This document shows, one piece after another, positions 39,074-48,375 of a stretch of DNA of 64,000 bases. The stretch comes from Anaerolineales bacterium UBA5195 (GTDB lineage: Bacteria; Chloroflexota; Anaerolineae; Anaerolineales; Villigracilaceae). The stretch spans positions 137,798 through 201,797 of the forward strand of contig DHVZ01000003.1 in NCBI GenBank assembly GCA_002412925.1. The letters are read 5' to 3'. Each line of letters begins with the position of its first letter. The first letter of the stretch is position 1. The notes beneath the pieces are model-generated. The model had not been told where the DNA came from and did no database searches. It saw only the letters and a program-made list of their open reading frames with translations. The translations under genes were made by a program, and so were the position numbers.

Positions 39074-40426
39074 ATGACCTACATCCCCCATTCTCCCAAA
39101 GAACGGGACGCGATGCTGGCGACGATCGGTATCAGGAGCCTGGATAAGCTCTTCGACGCGATTCCGGCCAAGTACCGCTTCCCCAAGCTCGATTTACCCC
39201 CGGCGCTGACTGAAATGGAAGCCGCCTCCCTGCTGGACGAACTGGCCGGGAGCAACGAATCCACCCGTCAACTGGTTTCCTTCCTCGGCGCGGGCATGTA
39301 CAGCCACTATATCCCCGCGGTGGTCGATCATATCCTGCGTCGCGGCGAATTCTACACTGCCTACACCCCCTACCAGCCCGAAATCTCACAGGGCACGCTG
39401 CAAGGTATTTTTGAGTACCAATCCCTGATGACCGCGCTGACAGGCATGGAACTCTCCAACGCCTCGCATTATGATGGCGCCACCGCCGCCGCCGAAGCCG
39501 TCAACATGGCTTTCGCCAATTTCCGCGGGAAACGCCGCAAAGTGGTGCTTTCGCCCACCGTCCACCCGCAGTACCGCGAAACGATCCGCACGTATACACA
39601 GGGGATGGAATTAGACCTGGCGGGCGATGACCCCGCCGCCGACCTGCAAGCCGCACCCGAAGCCTTGCTCCCGTTGGTCGACCAAGAGACTGCCCTGGTC
39701 ATCGTCCAGTACCCCGATTTCTTCGGGCGCGTCTTCGATTACACCCGTTTCATCGAATCCGTTCACGCCCAGGGCGCAATGGTCTGTGTCGTCGCCAACC
39801 CGACAGCGCTGGCCATGTTCAAGACCCCCGGCGAAATGGGCGCGGATATTGTGGTTGGCGAAGGCCAGCCGCTCGGTCTGCCGCTCTGGTTTGGCGGCCC
39901 GTCGCTCGGATTTTTCACCACCAAGAAACAGTTCGTTCACAAAATGGCGGGACGCCTGGTCGGGGAGACGGTCGACTCGCGCGGCGAAAAAGCCTACGTC
40001 CTGACCCTGACTGCGCGCGAACAGCATATCAAGCGCGAGAAAGCCACCTCCAATATTTGCTCCAACCAGGGCCTGATGGCATTAGCCTCGGCAGTCTACC
40101 TTTCGGTGGTCGGGAAGAGCGGGCTGAAACAAGTCGCCAATCTGTGCTACCAGAAAGCCCACTACGCCGCCGCCGAACTGGGTAAAATCCCCGGCATGGG
40201 ATTGTGCTTCAGCCAGCCCTTCTTCCATGAGTTTGCACTCTGCGTGGGTAAACCGGTCGATGAAGTCAATGCTCACTTATTGGATCACGGCATCCTGGGC
40301 GGATACGACCTGGGCCAGGATTACCCCGCGCTCAAAGATCACATGCTGATCGCTGTGACCGAGATGAACTCCAAGGAAGAAATCGATTTACTGGTGGAAG
40401 TTTTGAAGGAGGCCGTCCATGCGTGA
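39074..40426 (+). CDS. gcvPA: Glycine dehydrogenase (decarboxylating) subunit 1
   Basis: 450 residues, N-terminal half of the split P protein. Characteristic segments: FLGAGMYSHYIPAVVDHIL (~73-91), TAYTPYQPEISQGTLQ, and ANPTALAMFKTPGEMGADI. It forms the PLP enzyme that decarboxylates glycine with GcvPB. Overlaps gcvPB by eight bases, so the two are coupled. Confidence 0.95.
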   Translation: MTYIPHSPKERDAMLATIGIRSLDKLFDAIPAKYRFPKLDLPPALTEMEAASLLDELAGSNESTRQLVSFLGAGMYSHYIPAVVDHILRRGEFYTAYTPYQPEISQGTLQGIFEYQSLMTALTGMELSNASHYDGATAAAEAVNMAFANFRGKRRKVVLSPTVHPQYRETIRTYTQGMELDLAGDDPAADLQAAPEALLPLVDQETALVIVQYPDFFGRVFDYTRFIESVHAQGAMVCVVANPTALAMFKTPGEMGADIVVGEGQPLGLPLWFGGPSLGFFTTKKQFVHKMAGRLVGETVDSRGEKAYVLTLTAREQHIKREKATSNICSNQGLMALASAVYLSVVGKSGLKQVANLCYQKAHYAAAELGKIPGMGLCFSQPFFHEFALCVGKPVDEVNAHLLDHGILGGYDLGQDYPALKDHMLIAVTEMNSKEEIDLLVEVLKEAVHA

Positions 40427-41891
40427 GCTGACCATTTTTGAACTCTCTTCACCCGGACGCACCGGCGTAACCTTCCCAGAAGCGGATGTGCCGCAGTACG
40501 AACTGCCCGATGAAGACTTGCTGCGCACCGAACTGCCCTTGCCCGAACTGGCCGAGGTGGATGTCGTCCGCCATTACATGCACCTTTCGCACTTCAACTA
40601 CAGCGTGGACGAGGGTTTCTATCCCCTCGGTTCCTGCACAATGAAGTACAACCCGAAGATCAATGAAGACACCTGCCGCCTGCCGGGCTTCCTGTTCACG
40701 CACCCACTCCAGCCGATCGAAACCGTGCAGGGCAACCTGGCCCTGATGTTCGAGATGCAGGAATGGCTGAAGGAAATCAGCGGTTTTGCGGCGGTGACTT
40801 TGCAGCCTGCGGCGGGCGCACACGGTGAATTCACCGGCGTGCTGATGATGCGCGCCTATCATAAGGCGCGCGGCGACCACAAGCGCACGAAGATGCTGAT
40901 CCCTGATACCGCGCACGGCACCAACCCGGCATCGGCAGGCATGTTGGGTTATCAGATCGTAACCATCCCCTCGGATGCGCGCGGCAACGTCGACCAGGAG
41001 GCGCTCAAAGCCGCCTGCGATGACACGGTCGTTGGGATGATGCTGACCAACCCGAACACGCTCGGCCTGTTCGATGAGCACCTCGAGGAAGTGGTCAAAC
41101 TTGTCCGTGGCTGCGGCGGCCTGATGTACGGCGATGGCGCGAACCTGAACGCCCTGCTGGGCATCCTGCGCCCTGGCGACCTGGGCTTCGATGTGATGCA
41201 CTTCAACCTGCACAAAACCTTCGCCGTCCCGCACGGCGGCGGCGGCCCTGGAAGTGGGCCGGTCGGCGTCTCCAAACGGCTGGCAGAATTCCTGCCCGCG
41301 CCGTTAATTGCGGTAGTCGAAGAAGCGGACGAAGAAAACCCGCCACTGTATGGCTACTACACCCCCAAGCAGACCATCGGCCGGATGAAAGCCTTCCACG
41401 GGCACTTCGGCGCGATCGTCCGCTCGTACACGTACATCGCCATGCATGGCCCGGACGGGTTAAAGGCCATCTCAGAGTATGCGGTGCTGAACGCCAACTA
41501 CCTGAAGACGCGCCTCGAAAAGTACTACACCGTGCCCTTCAACCGGATTTGCATGCACGAGTTCGTCATGGAAGGCCGCTTCGAAGGCACCGACATCCGC
41601 GCGCTGGATATCGCCAAGCGCCTGATGGACTACAAGTTCCACCCGCCAACGAACTACTTCCCGCTCATCGTCCGCGAGGCGCTGATGATCGAACCGACCG
41701 AGACCGAGAACAAGGACACCCTGGACGCCTTCAGCGAGGCGCTGATCAAAATCTCTGAGGAAGCCCGGACAGACCCGGAAATCATCAAGAGCGCCCCGCA
41801 CGACACCCCCTTTGGCCGGATGGACGAGGTCAAGGCAGCAAGAGAGCTGGTCCTCTGCTGCTGGCTGCCGGAAGGATACAGTAACGAGTAA
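40419..41891 (+). CDS. gcvPB: Glycine dehydrogenase (decarboxylating) subunit 2
   Basis: 490 residues, C-terminal half of the split P protein, carrying the PLP lysine (Lys266 in NLHKTFAVPHGGGGPG). FYPLGSCTMKYNPK (~68-81) is canonical. Together with gcvPA and gcvH it gives decarboxylation and aminomethyl transfer. gcvT and the lipoamide dehydrogenase are not in the cluster and must be elsewhere. A terminator follows at 41903. Confidence 0.95.
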   Translation: MRELTIFELSSPGRTGVTFPEADVPQYELPDEDLLRTELPLPELAEVDVVRHYMHLSHFNYSVDEGFYPLGSCTMKYNPKINEDTCRLPGFLFTHPLQPIETVQGNLALMFEMQEWLKEISGFAAVTLQPAAGAHGEFTGVLMMRAYHKARGDHKRTKMLIPDTAHGTNPASAGMLGYQIVTIPSDARGNVDQEALKAACDDTVVGMMLTNPNTLGLFDEHLEEVVKLVRGCGGLMYGDGANLNALLGILRPGDLGFDVMHFNLHKTFAVPHGGGGPGSGPVGVSKRLAEFLPAPLIAVVEEADEENPPLYGYYTPKQTIGRMKAFHGHFGAIVRSYTYIAMHGPDGLKAISEYAVLNANYLKTRLEKYYTVPFNRICMHEFVMEGRFEGTDIRALDIAKRLMDYKFHPPTNYFPLIVREALMIEPTETENKDTLDAFSEALIKISEEARTDPEIIKSAPHDTPFGRMDEVKAARELVLCCWLPEGYSNE

Positions 41892-41902
41892 TCAGTAAGA
41901 AC

Positions 41903-41936
41903 AAAGCGCTGGCGAGTCAAATCGCTGGCGCTTTTT
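41903..41936 (+). terminator. Terminator of the gcv operon
   Basis: AAAGCGCTGGCGA and TCGCTGGCGCTTT pair with two central G-U pairs, followed by TTTTT overlapping the arm. Confidence 0.8.
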
Positions 41937-42035
41937 GATTCCTTGCCGGGCAGGCTGATCGTGGGGCGACCAAAACTCCAGGTTTTGTCTATTGACAACA
42001 GGCATTAATCGCGTATTCTGTGCATATAACACTCA

Positions 42036-42103
42036 CAGTCAAAAATTGCGGTTTTCCGCATAAGTAAAGAAGCGCAGCAGAGTGCCTTGCGCATTTGTGA
42101 CTG
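42036..42103. repeat. Diverged copy of the TCACAAATTGC palindrome
   Basis: Arms CAGTCAAAAATTGCG (42036-42050) and GCGCATTTGTGACTG (42089-42103) resemble the arms of the 66-bp element at 3321 and 5522, with an unrelated loop. Right end again followed by GGGGCATGA, like GGGCATAT at 3381. Confidence 0.5.
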
Positions 42104-42135
42104 CACGGGGCATGACACAGAATGAGGAGACTGAG

Positions 42136-43311
42136 ATGAAAAAAACTGAAAAGATCCGCTTGCTCGCTATCCTGGCACTGATTGGAGTGATTCTGGCCTC
42201 CTGTTCTTTCCCGACGACCGCCAAACCCACCCCGGAGACCTTTGCCATCCTCCAGCCGACGCCAGCCCTCTCTGAATTGGTGACTCTCCAACTCACTGTG
42301 CAGGCCGACACCTCGGTTCCAATCAGCACGGCGGGGCAGGTGATCAAGGTCTACTATGCCATCCAGAACACCGGTGTCACCTCCATCTCAGGGAATGTAA
42401 CCATGGCAGGGGCGGCAGTCACCTGCCCAGCCTTCAATACAGTTGGGAACCTGGATGAGGTTCTCGATGTAGGCGAGACGCTCGTCTGCACTTCAGACTA
42501 TGCTGTCACCCAGGCTGATCTCGACAACGGTTCGTTCCAGATCAATACAACCGCAAACATCAATGGCATCGATTCTAACCAGGTTGCCGCGGCAATACCA
42601 ACCAAAGTGCTGACGTTGACCAAGACCGCCAACCCGCTAACCTACGACCGGGCCGGGCAGCCGGTTACATATACCTATATCATCAAAAACAGCGGCGCCA
42701 CGGGGATTGGCCCGGCTCAATTTGCGGTGAACGATCCCGGCCTGGGCGCGCCCATCAACTGCGGAGAGGCCAATACCCAGCTTGATCCGGGGGCCACGGT
42801 GACCTGTCAGGCCATCTATACCATCACCCAGGCCGACATGGACTCTGGCGCCGTTGAAACTGGAGCGACGGCTTCAACGGGCGGCGTGGCACCGTCACAA
42901 CCTGCCAGCGCCAGGTTGACAAAAAGCGAGGTTGTCACTAACCCTGCGAATCTGACACCTGGCAGCAACCTCCAGCATCAGGTGGTGGCCGGTGAATGGT
43001 TGTGGCAGATCGCCCGCTGTTATGGGACAGATCCCAGTAAAGTGGTTCAGGCCAACCCACAGTTATCCAACCCCGCCCAAATCTCGCCAGACAGCCTCGT
43101 GAATGTTCCAAATATCGGGAGCGCTGGCACCATTTACGGTCAGCCTTGTGTGGTCACACACACCGTTCAACCGGGCGAAACCTGGGAATCGATTGCCCAG
43201 CAGTACAACGCTGATCTCGCTATCCTGAAAATGGTCAACAAGAATGTCCTTTCGAACCAGGTGATCGTACCGCGGAATTCGGCAGGGGGAACGGGGACAC
43301 TGGGCAAGTAG
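42136..43311 (+). CDS. Lipoprotein with two CARDB/DUF11-like and two LysM domains
   Basis: 391 residues from the ATG at 42136, with AGGAG upstream. Lipobox ILASC (Cys21) after a clear signal peptide. Residues ~50-165 and ~165-270 are two repeated extracellular beta domains (VITQADLDNGSF-like and TITQADMDSGAV, the DUF11/DUF7507 pattern). Two LysM domains follow: LQHQVVAGEWLWQIARCYG (~285-335) and VTHTVQPGETWESIAQQYN (~340-385). LysM binds peptidoglycan or related glycans, so the protein is likely tethered at the lipid end and holds the wall at the other. Confidence 0.85.
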   Translation: MKKTEKIRLLAILALIGVILASCSFPTTAKPTPETFAILQPTPALSELVTLQLTVQADTSVPISTAGQVIKVYYAIQNTGVTSISGNVTMAGAAVTCPAFNTVGNLDEVLDVGETLVCTSDYAVTQADLDNGSFQINTTANINGIDSNQVAAAIPTKVLTLTKTANPLTYDRAGQPVTYTYIIKNSGATGIGPAQFAVNDPGLGAPINCGEANTQLDPGATVTCQAIYTITQADMDSGAVETGATASTGGVAPSQPASARLTKSEVVTNPANLTPGSNLQHQVVAGEWLWQIARCYGTDPSKVVQANPQLSNPAQISPDSLVNVPNIGSAGTIYGQPCVVTHTVQPGETWESIAQQYNADLAILKMVNKNVLSNQVIVPRNSAGGTGTLGK

Positions 43312-43443
43312 CTGGAGAGCGCGTCGCACCATGTTTAACTTGCTGAGCGGAGGCCAAAAGCCGCAGTCAAAGCGCTAATTTATTGAGAAATTCACTTCAG
43401 ACCCCAAAATGTGGCACGCTTCACCCCGTACCCTGTGAATCCA

Positions 43444-45102
43444 TCAGGGCAGGCGCTGGGGATTTTTCAACTCCAGAATCAAGACTTCATAGGGATTTAG
43501 CACGAACCGGTTATAGGAAGTATAAAATTCCCTGCGCCCGGCGCTGGAGAGCAGCATGGTTGCTTGTTCTGGATCGGCATCGCGCACGAAACTGACAGCA
43601 CGGGTGGCGCGATTAAAATTGATATAAACAAGAACGCGCTGGTCGTCAAGCTGGCGCTCAAAGGCCAGCACGCCTGTATCCGCGCGAAAAAAGACACGGA
43701 AACTCCCCTGTCGTAAAGCCGGGTACGTTCGCCGCAAGCCAATCAAGCGTTTGGTGAAATTGAAGAGCGAATTGGGGTTTTCCCGCTGGGCGGCCACGTT
43801 GCGACGCAGATAGTTGGGGTGCACCGGCAGCCAGGGTTTGGCGCTGGAGAAACCGGCAAAAGGCGCATCGTTCCACTGCATGGGCGAGCGGCAGCCGTCG
43901 CGGCCCTTGTAAACCGGCCAGTATTTTTTGCCAGGCGGATCCAGGATTTCAGTGCGCTTGAGCGCAATATCGCGCATCCCGATCTCTTCACCATAGTACA
44001 GAAATGGCGTTCCACGTAAAGTAAGCAGGAGGGTCATGGCGAGAAGAGGCTGATGGTCGTCTTCCCCTCGCGCGTAGCGGCTGGCAGCACGCGACAGGTC
44101 GTGGTTGCTCATCACAGTCGTTGGCCAGATTCCAGCGGCGTCGAGAGTTTTATCACGCTGGGTGATTTTCTCCATCACGAAGCGCGAATTCCAGGGATAG
44201 ATCAGGTTATGTGAAGTGAAATCGAAGCTGAAAGCAGCATGCAGGCGGTCATCCCCAGCATAGTGAGCGATTTTTTCGGGCGTGGCAAGATACGTTTCGC
44301 CAACCGCATAGCGCTCGGGATAAGCCTCGAGCAGGACGCGGAGTTCCTGCAAAAGCGGGAGCAACTCAGGCTGATCCATGTCGTGGAGATGCTGCTGGCG
44401 GTCAAAGCCGCGCAGCCCGAATTTCGGCGGGTTATCGCGGAATTGGGCATCCTTGAAATAAGCGTTGAAAACATCCAGGCGGAAACCGTCCACGCCGCGC
44501 TCCAACCAGAAACGGAAGACGTCGAACTGCGCCTGGCGTACTTCAGGATTGCGCCAGTTGACGTCCGGCTGTTCTTTCAAGAAGGAATGCAGGTAATACT
44601 GGCCGGTAGTGGGATCGAATTCCCAGGCGCTGCCCCCGAAGCTGGCCTGCCAGTTGTTGACCCCCCTCTGGCTCCCCCCAAATCCCGCGGATTTAGAGGG
44701 AGTGGCATCTTTCCAGATGTACCAATCGCGTTTTGGGTTATCGCGGCTGGAACGCGACTCAATGAACCAGGGGTGCTGGTCCGAGGTGTGGTTCATGACC
44801 ATGTCCAACACCACCCGGATCTTGCGTTGGTGGGCTTGCGACACCAATTCGTCGAAGTCGGCCAGTGTGCCAAAGCGTGGATCGACGTCAGTGTAGTTGC
44901 TGATGTCGTAACCGAAATCTGCATCGGGGGTGGGGTAAAATGGAGAAAGCCAGAGGGCGTCAATCCCCAGGTCGGCCAGGTAATCCAACTTGGCGGTAAT
45001 CCCCGGTAGATCGCCAATGCCATCTCCGTTCGAATCTGCGAACGAGCGGGGATAAATCTGGTAAATAATGCCATCGCGCCACCAGATGAAATTGTCAGAC
45101 AC
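43444..45102 (-). CDS. GH13 alpha-glucosidase with a repeat-encoded insert
   Basis: 552 residues, GTG start with AAGGAG six bases before. TIM-barrel GH13 enzyme of the oligo-1,6-glucosidase/alpha-glucosidase type: DALWLSPFYPTP, DMVMNHTS, the nucleophile Asp in VDGFRLDVFNAY, acid Glu in AVGETYL and MSNHDLSR. It hydrolyses terminal alpha-glucosidic bonds, probably in the cytoplasm since no signal is seen. Residues ~135-148 (SKSAGFGGSQRG) are extra compared with the usual short link between YIW-K/RD and NNW, and are encoded by a palindromic repeat (44661-44701). Confidence 0.92.
   Translation of the reverse strand: MSDNFIWWRDGIIYQIYPRSFADSNGDGIGDLPGITAKLDYLADLGIDALWLSPFYPTPDADFGYDISNYTDVDPRFGTLADFDELVSQAHQRKIRVVLDMVMNHTSDQHPWFIESRSSRDNPKRDWYIWKDATPSKSAGFGGSQRGVNNWQASFGGSAWEFDPTTGQYYLHSFLKEQPDVNWRNPEVRQAQFDVFRFWLERGVDGFRLDVFNAYFKDAQFRDNPPKFGLRGFDRQQHLHDMDQPELLPLLQELRVLLEAYPERYAVGETYLATPEKIAHYAGDDRLHAAFSFDFTSHNLIYPWNSRFVMEKITQRDKTLDAAGIWPTTVMSNHDLSRAASRYARGEDDHQPLLAMTLLLTLRGTPFLYYGEEIGMRDIALKRTEILDPPGKKYWPVYKGRDGCRSPMQWNDAPFAGFSSAKPWLPVHPNYLRRNVAAQRENPNSLFNFTKRLIGLRRTYPALRQGSFRVFFRADTGVLAFERQLDDQRVLVYINFNRATRAVSFVRDADPEQATMLLSSAGRREFYTSYNRFVLNPYEVLILELKNPQRLP
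44661..44701. repeat. Palindromic element inside the alpha-glucosidase gene
   Basis: Arms CCCTCT (44664-44669)/AGAGGG (44695-44700) and AAATCC (44680-44685)/GGATTT (44689-44694). In frame, adds about 14 codons. Confidence 0.7.
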
Positions 45103-45188
45103 GGAAATCTCCTTGAAAAGCTGGAAATGCCTTAAAAAATTTCATGAAACATGCTCAGGTTTTAAGAATTATGCTATTATAAATTGAT

Positions 45189-46349
45189 ATGGCAACTATA
45201 CCTTCAGAACGCATCCTTGTCATCGAAAGCGACCCGGATACCAGTGACCTGATTGCCCGCCAGGCTTTGAAACCACTCGGCTATCAGGTTATCGTGGCCG
45301 CAGACAGTTCCAACGCCATCCGCCAGGCGATCCAATTGCAACCCGATGTGGTGATTGTGAACCTGAACATGCCGGGCCTGAGCGGTAAAGATATTCTGGT
45401 GGCACTTTCCTCGCAGGGTATCACCACCCCGATGATCGTGCTCTCTGAACCGGGCAAGGAACCGGATGTCATCCATGCCTTCCGGCTGGGGGCAAGCGAT
45501 TATTTGATACTGCCGGTGCGCGAGGCTGAAGTGGTGGCATGTGTGGAACGCGCCTTGAAGCAGGTGCGCGAAGTCCGCGCCCGTGAAAAACTGGATGCGC
45601 AGATCAAACAGACCAACGCTGAATTACAGCGCCGGGTCAAAGAATTAAGCACCATCTTTGCGGTTGGGCGGGCGGTGATTTCCATCACCGACCAGCGTGT
45701 GCTGTTCGATAAAATCGTCGAGGCGATTACGGCTGTAACGGAGGCCGACCTGGGTTGGTTGACCCTCAAGGACGACAAGACCAAAGCTTTCATCCTGGTT
45801 TCGCATCGCGGACTTCCTGAATCCTGGGCGAAAAAACTCGGCCAACCCCTGGACGATGGACTTAGTTCGCTCGTTGCCATGTCAGCGGAAACGCTGGCGA
45901 TTAATGGGCAGCCCCTGCAAAAGTTTAAGATCTCGGCGTTGGGAAAATCTGCGATGGTCGTGCCCGTCAAGGTTCGCAATGAATCCATCGGGCTATTGAC
46001 AGTCGTCCGTAAATCTGAGCGCCCGTTTGGCGATAGCGAACATACCCTTTCCAGCGCCATTTCCGATTATGCATCCATTTCAATGGTTAATGCGCGGTTG
46101 TTCCGCGCCCTGGCGCAAAATGTGGACGCGGCCCAGGGGGTTGCCAAACAAAAAAACGAGACGCTGCAAGCTGTGCGCGCGGAAGTCCAATCCACGCTGA
46201 CAACGGCACTCTATCCAATCGACCTGATCTTGAGTGAAAAAATGGGGCCGTTGACTGCCGAACAAAAACAGGCCCTGGGTACTGCGCAAACAGCCCTTAA
46301 AAAATTGGTCATGCAGGTAAATCAGCAGATTACCCAACCAAAGCAGTAG
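45189..46349 (+). CDS. Degenerate receiver-GAF signalling protein
   Basis: 386 residues. A CheY-like fold (residues 8-125) where the phosphoacceptor position is Asn58 (VIVNLNMPGLSG) and the conserved Lys is Leu (LILPV), so phosphorylation is unlikely. A coiled coil (~130-160, with LDAQIKQTNAELQRRVKEL) leads to a GAF domain (~165-305), and a helical C-terminus that resembles a kinase dimerisation stub (LTAEQKQALGTAQTALKKL) without catalytic domain. The start is supported by TATTAT eight bases upstream. The next gene, 19 bases on, encodes a histidine kinase with a similar degenerate receiver, and the two probably interact. Confidence 0.82.
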   Translation: MATIPSERILVIESDPDTSDLIARQALKPLGYQVIVAADSSNAIRQAIQLQPDVVIVNLNMPGLSGKDILVALSSQGITTPMIVLSEPGKEPDVIHAFRLGASDYLILPVREAEVVACVERALKQVREVRAREKLDAQIKQTNAELQRRVKELSTIFAVGRAVISITDQRVLFDKIVEAITAVTEADLGWLTLKDDKTKAFILVSHRGLPESWAKKLGQPLDDGLSSLVAMSAETLAINGQPLQKFKISALGKSAMVVPVKVRNESIGLLTVVRKSERPFGDSEHTLSSAISDYASISMVNARLFRALAQNVDAAQGVAKQKNETLQAVRAEVQSTLTTALYPIDLILSEKMGPLTAEQKQALGTAQTALKKLVMQVNQQITQPKQ

Positions 46350-46356
46350 CTTGGGG

Positions 46357-46362
46357 TAAAAT
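46357..46362 (+). promoter_or_regulatory. Candidate -10 element for the histidine kinase gene at 46369
   Basis: GGTAAAAT then six bases (GGGGGA) and the ATG. It lies in the 19-base gap after the preceding gene, so the kinase could be transcribed separately. Confidence 0.4.
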
Positions 46363-46368
46363 GGGGGA

Positions 46369-48297
46369 ATGCCCAAAGCGAATTTAATTTTGCTTGCCAT
46401 GGAACAATCGCCAACGCTGGTGCTGCTCGATAAAGCCCTGCGCGCTGGCGGGTATGATCTGGCGGTGGCAAAAAACCCGGAAAGCCTCGACAAAACGCTG
46501 CAAGAAACCAATCCAGCCTTGCTTCTGATCACTGAAAAATTGGGTCATCAAAGCGGCCTGGATTTGGCGAAAGTCATCCTGGAGCGTTTCCCCACGCTGC
46601 CTGTCATTTTTTACGCCGCCAGCCATGATCCCATGATGGTGTTGGAGGCCATTAAAATCGGCATCAGCGATTACATCTACCCCCCTTTGAAAATAGACGC
46701 TATCGTCCATGCCATCGAGCACAGCCAGGCGCGCGCCCAGTTGACGGGCGACTGGGTACGGCATGAAGTGCGCCGTACGACAGCTTCCCTCGAACAAAGA
46801 GTCAGCGAAATGGATACGATGGTGAAGTTAAGCCGGTCGATCACGGCCTCGCTTGACCTGGACAAGGTACTGACCAATGTCGTCTCTGCGGCTGTGGAAT
46901 TAACCCACGCTGAAGAGGGGCAACTGCTCCTGCTCGACGAAGAGACCAATGAACTCTACATGCGGGCCGGGAAAAACTTCGAAGAGACTTTTGCGCGGAC
47001 TTTTCGCTTGCCGGTCAAGGATAGCCTGGCAGGACAAGTTATCGAAACCGGGAAGTTGATTTCCTTCAACCAGGATTCCCCCAACAAAATAAAAACTTCC
47101 TATCTCGTTTATTCGCTCATCTATGTGCCCTTGCAGGCAAACGAACGGATTATTGGTGTGCTGGGTGTCGATAACCGTCGAAATAAGTGGCCTTTTACCA
47201 ATCATCACGAACTATTGATGAAGGTCCTGGCTGATTTTGCGGCGATAGCGATTCAAAATGCCCGGTTATATGACGCCGTGGATCAGGAACGCTCAAAGTA
47301 CGAAACCATCATTACCAATATCCAGGACGGGGTCATCTTGCTCGATCAGGAGAATCGTATCCTATTGATTAATCCTGCCGCAATAAAAGCGTTCGGACTG
47401 GGATTCGTTAACCTGACCGGAAAACTTATTGATGAAGCCATCTTGAATAAGGATTTCAGTATTCTACTCGAATCGATCATCGAAAACCCGCTCAAAATCC
47501 ATGAAATCGCCTTCGAAGATGGCCGCGTCTTCAATGCCCAATATACCCCCATCCCAACGATCGGTTCCGTGATTACCTTGCAAGATATTACTCATCTGAA
47601 AATGCTCGACCGGTTAAAGAGCGATTTCATTCACACCATTTCGCACGATCTGCGCTCTCCGTTAACCGCTGTGATGGGCTATGTGGAGTTGCTTGACCGT
47701 GTTGGCCCGCTGAACGACCAACAGAAACAATTTGTCAAGCACATCCAAAACAGCGCACAAAATATCACAGCGCTCGTCAATGACCTGCTCGACCTGGGTC
47801 GGATTGAAGCCGGTTTCGACACACGCAAAGACGAAGTTTCACTGGAAACCATCCTGCGCTATACGCTTGACAACCTCAGCCGTCAGATTGAAGACAAACA
47901 ACAGGACCTGCGGGTTGAGGTTGCTGAAAACCTGCCAGTCTTGCGCGGGAATCCAATTCGCCTGCGCCAGTTGATGGACAACCTGCTGGTCAATGCAATC
48001 AAGTACACTCCAGTCGGTGGAGAAATCACCGTCACTTTGCGGGCTGAAGCGGACCAAATCATCTTCGAAGTAGCCGATACCGGTGTCGGCATCCCCGTCA
48101 CCGACCAGGCCCATATTTTCGAAAAATTCTATCGAGCCGGCAATGCCCCCAAGGGGACACCGGGGACCGGGCTGGGTCTGGCTATCGTCAAGTCGATTGT
48201 GGAAAATCACGAAGGGCGCATCTGGATGGAATCCCTGGTGGAAAAAGGCACGAAATTTATCGTTGTGCTCCCTACCTTCAAAAACATCAATGAATAA
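46369..48297 (+). CDS. Histidine kinase with degenerate receiver, GAF and PAS domains
   Basis: 642 residues, no transmembrane segment, so cytoplasmic. Residues 1-125 form a receiver-like domain with Thr55 at the phosphoacceptor place (LLLITEKLG) and Pro for the conserved Lys (YIYPPLK). A GAF domain (~150-300) and a PAS domain (~310-410, with AQYTPIPTIGSVITLQDIT) follow. HisKA carries His426 in HTISHDLRSPLTAVMGYVE, and HATPase_c has NAIKYTP, FEVADTGVGIP and GTGLGLAIVKSIVENHEG. It autophosphorylates and presumably passes phosphate to a regulator not encoded next to it. Confidence 0.9.
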   Translation: MPKANLILLAMEQSPTLVLLDKALRAGGYDLAVAKNPESLDKTLQETNPALLLITEKLGHQSGLDLAKVILERFPTLPVIFYAASHDPMMVLEAIKIGISDYIYPPLKIDAIVHAIEHSQARAQLTGDWVRHEVRRTTASLEQRVSEMDTMVKLSRSITASLDLDKVLTNVVSAAVELTHAEEGQLLLLDEETNELYMRAGKNFEETFARTFRLPVKDSLAGQVIETGKLISFNQDSPNKIKTSYLVYSLIYVPLQANERIIGVLGVDNRRNKWPFTNHHELLMKVLADFAAIAIQNARLYDAVDQERSKYETIITNIQDGVILLDQENRILLINPAAIKAFGLGFVNLTGKLIDEAILNKDFSILLESIIENPLKIHEIAFEDGRVFNAQYTPIPTIGSVITLQDITHLKMLDRLKSDFIHTISHDLRSPLTAVMGYVELLDRVGPLNDQQKQFVKHIQNSAQNITALVNDLLDLGRIEAGFDTRKDEVSLETILRYTLDNLSRQIEDKQQDLRVEVAENLPVLRGNPIRLRQLMDNLLVNAIKYTPVGGEITVTLRAEADQIIFEVADTGVGIPVTDQAHIFEKFYRAGNAPKGTPGTGLGLAIVKSIVENHEGRIWMESLVEKGTKFIVVLPTFKNINE

Positions 48298-48313
48298 GCG
48301 CAAACAGGCAGGC

Positions 48314-48341
48314 AAAAACTCCACCTCAGGATGGGGTTTTT
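48314..48341. terminator. Terminator between the histidine kinase and the opp operon
   Basis: AAAAACTCC pairs with GGGGTTTTT (one G-U) across a ten-base loop; A- and T-runs allow use by both converging transcripts. Confidence 0.65.
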
Positions 48342-48375
48342 GTTGCTAAACCCTGACCCTTGTGATGGACTGCGC

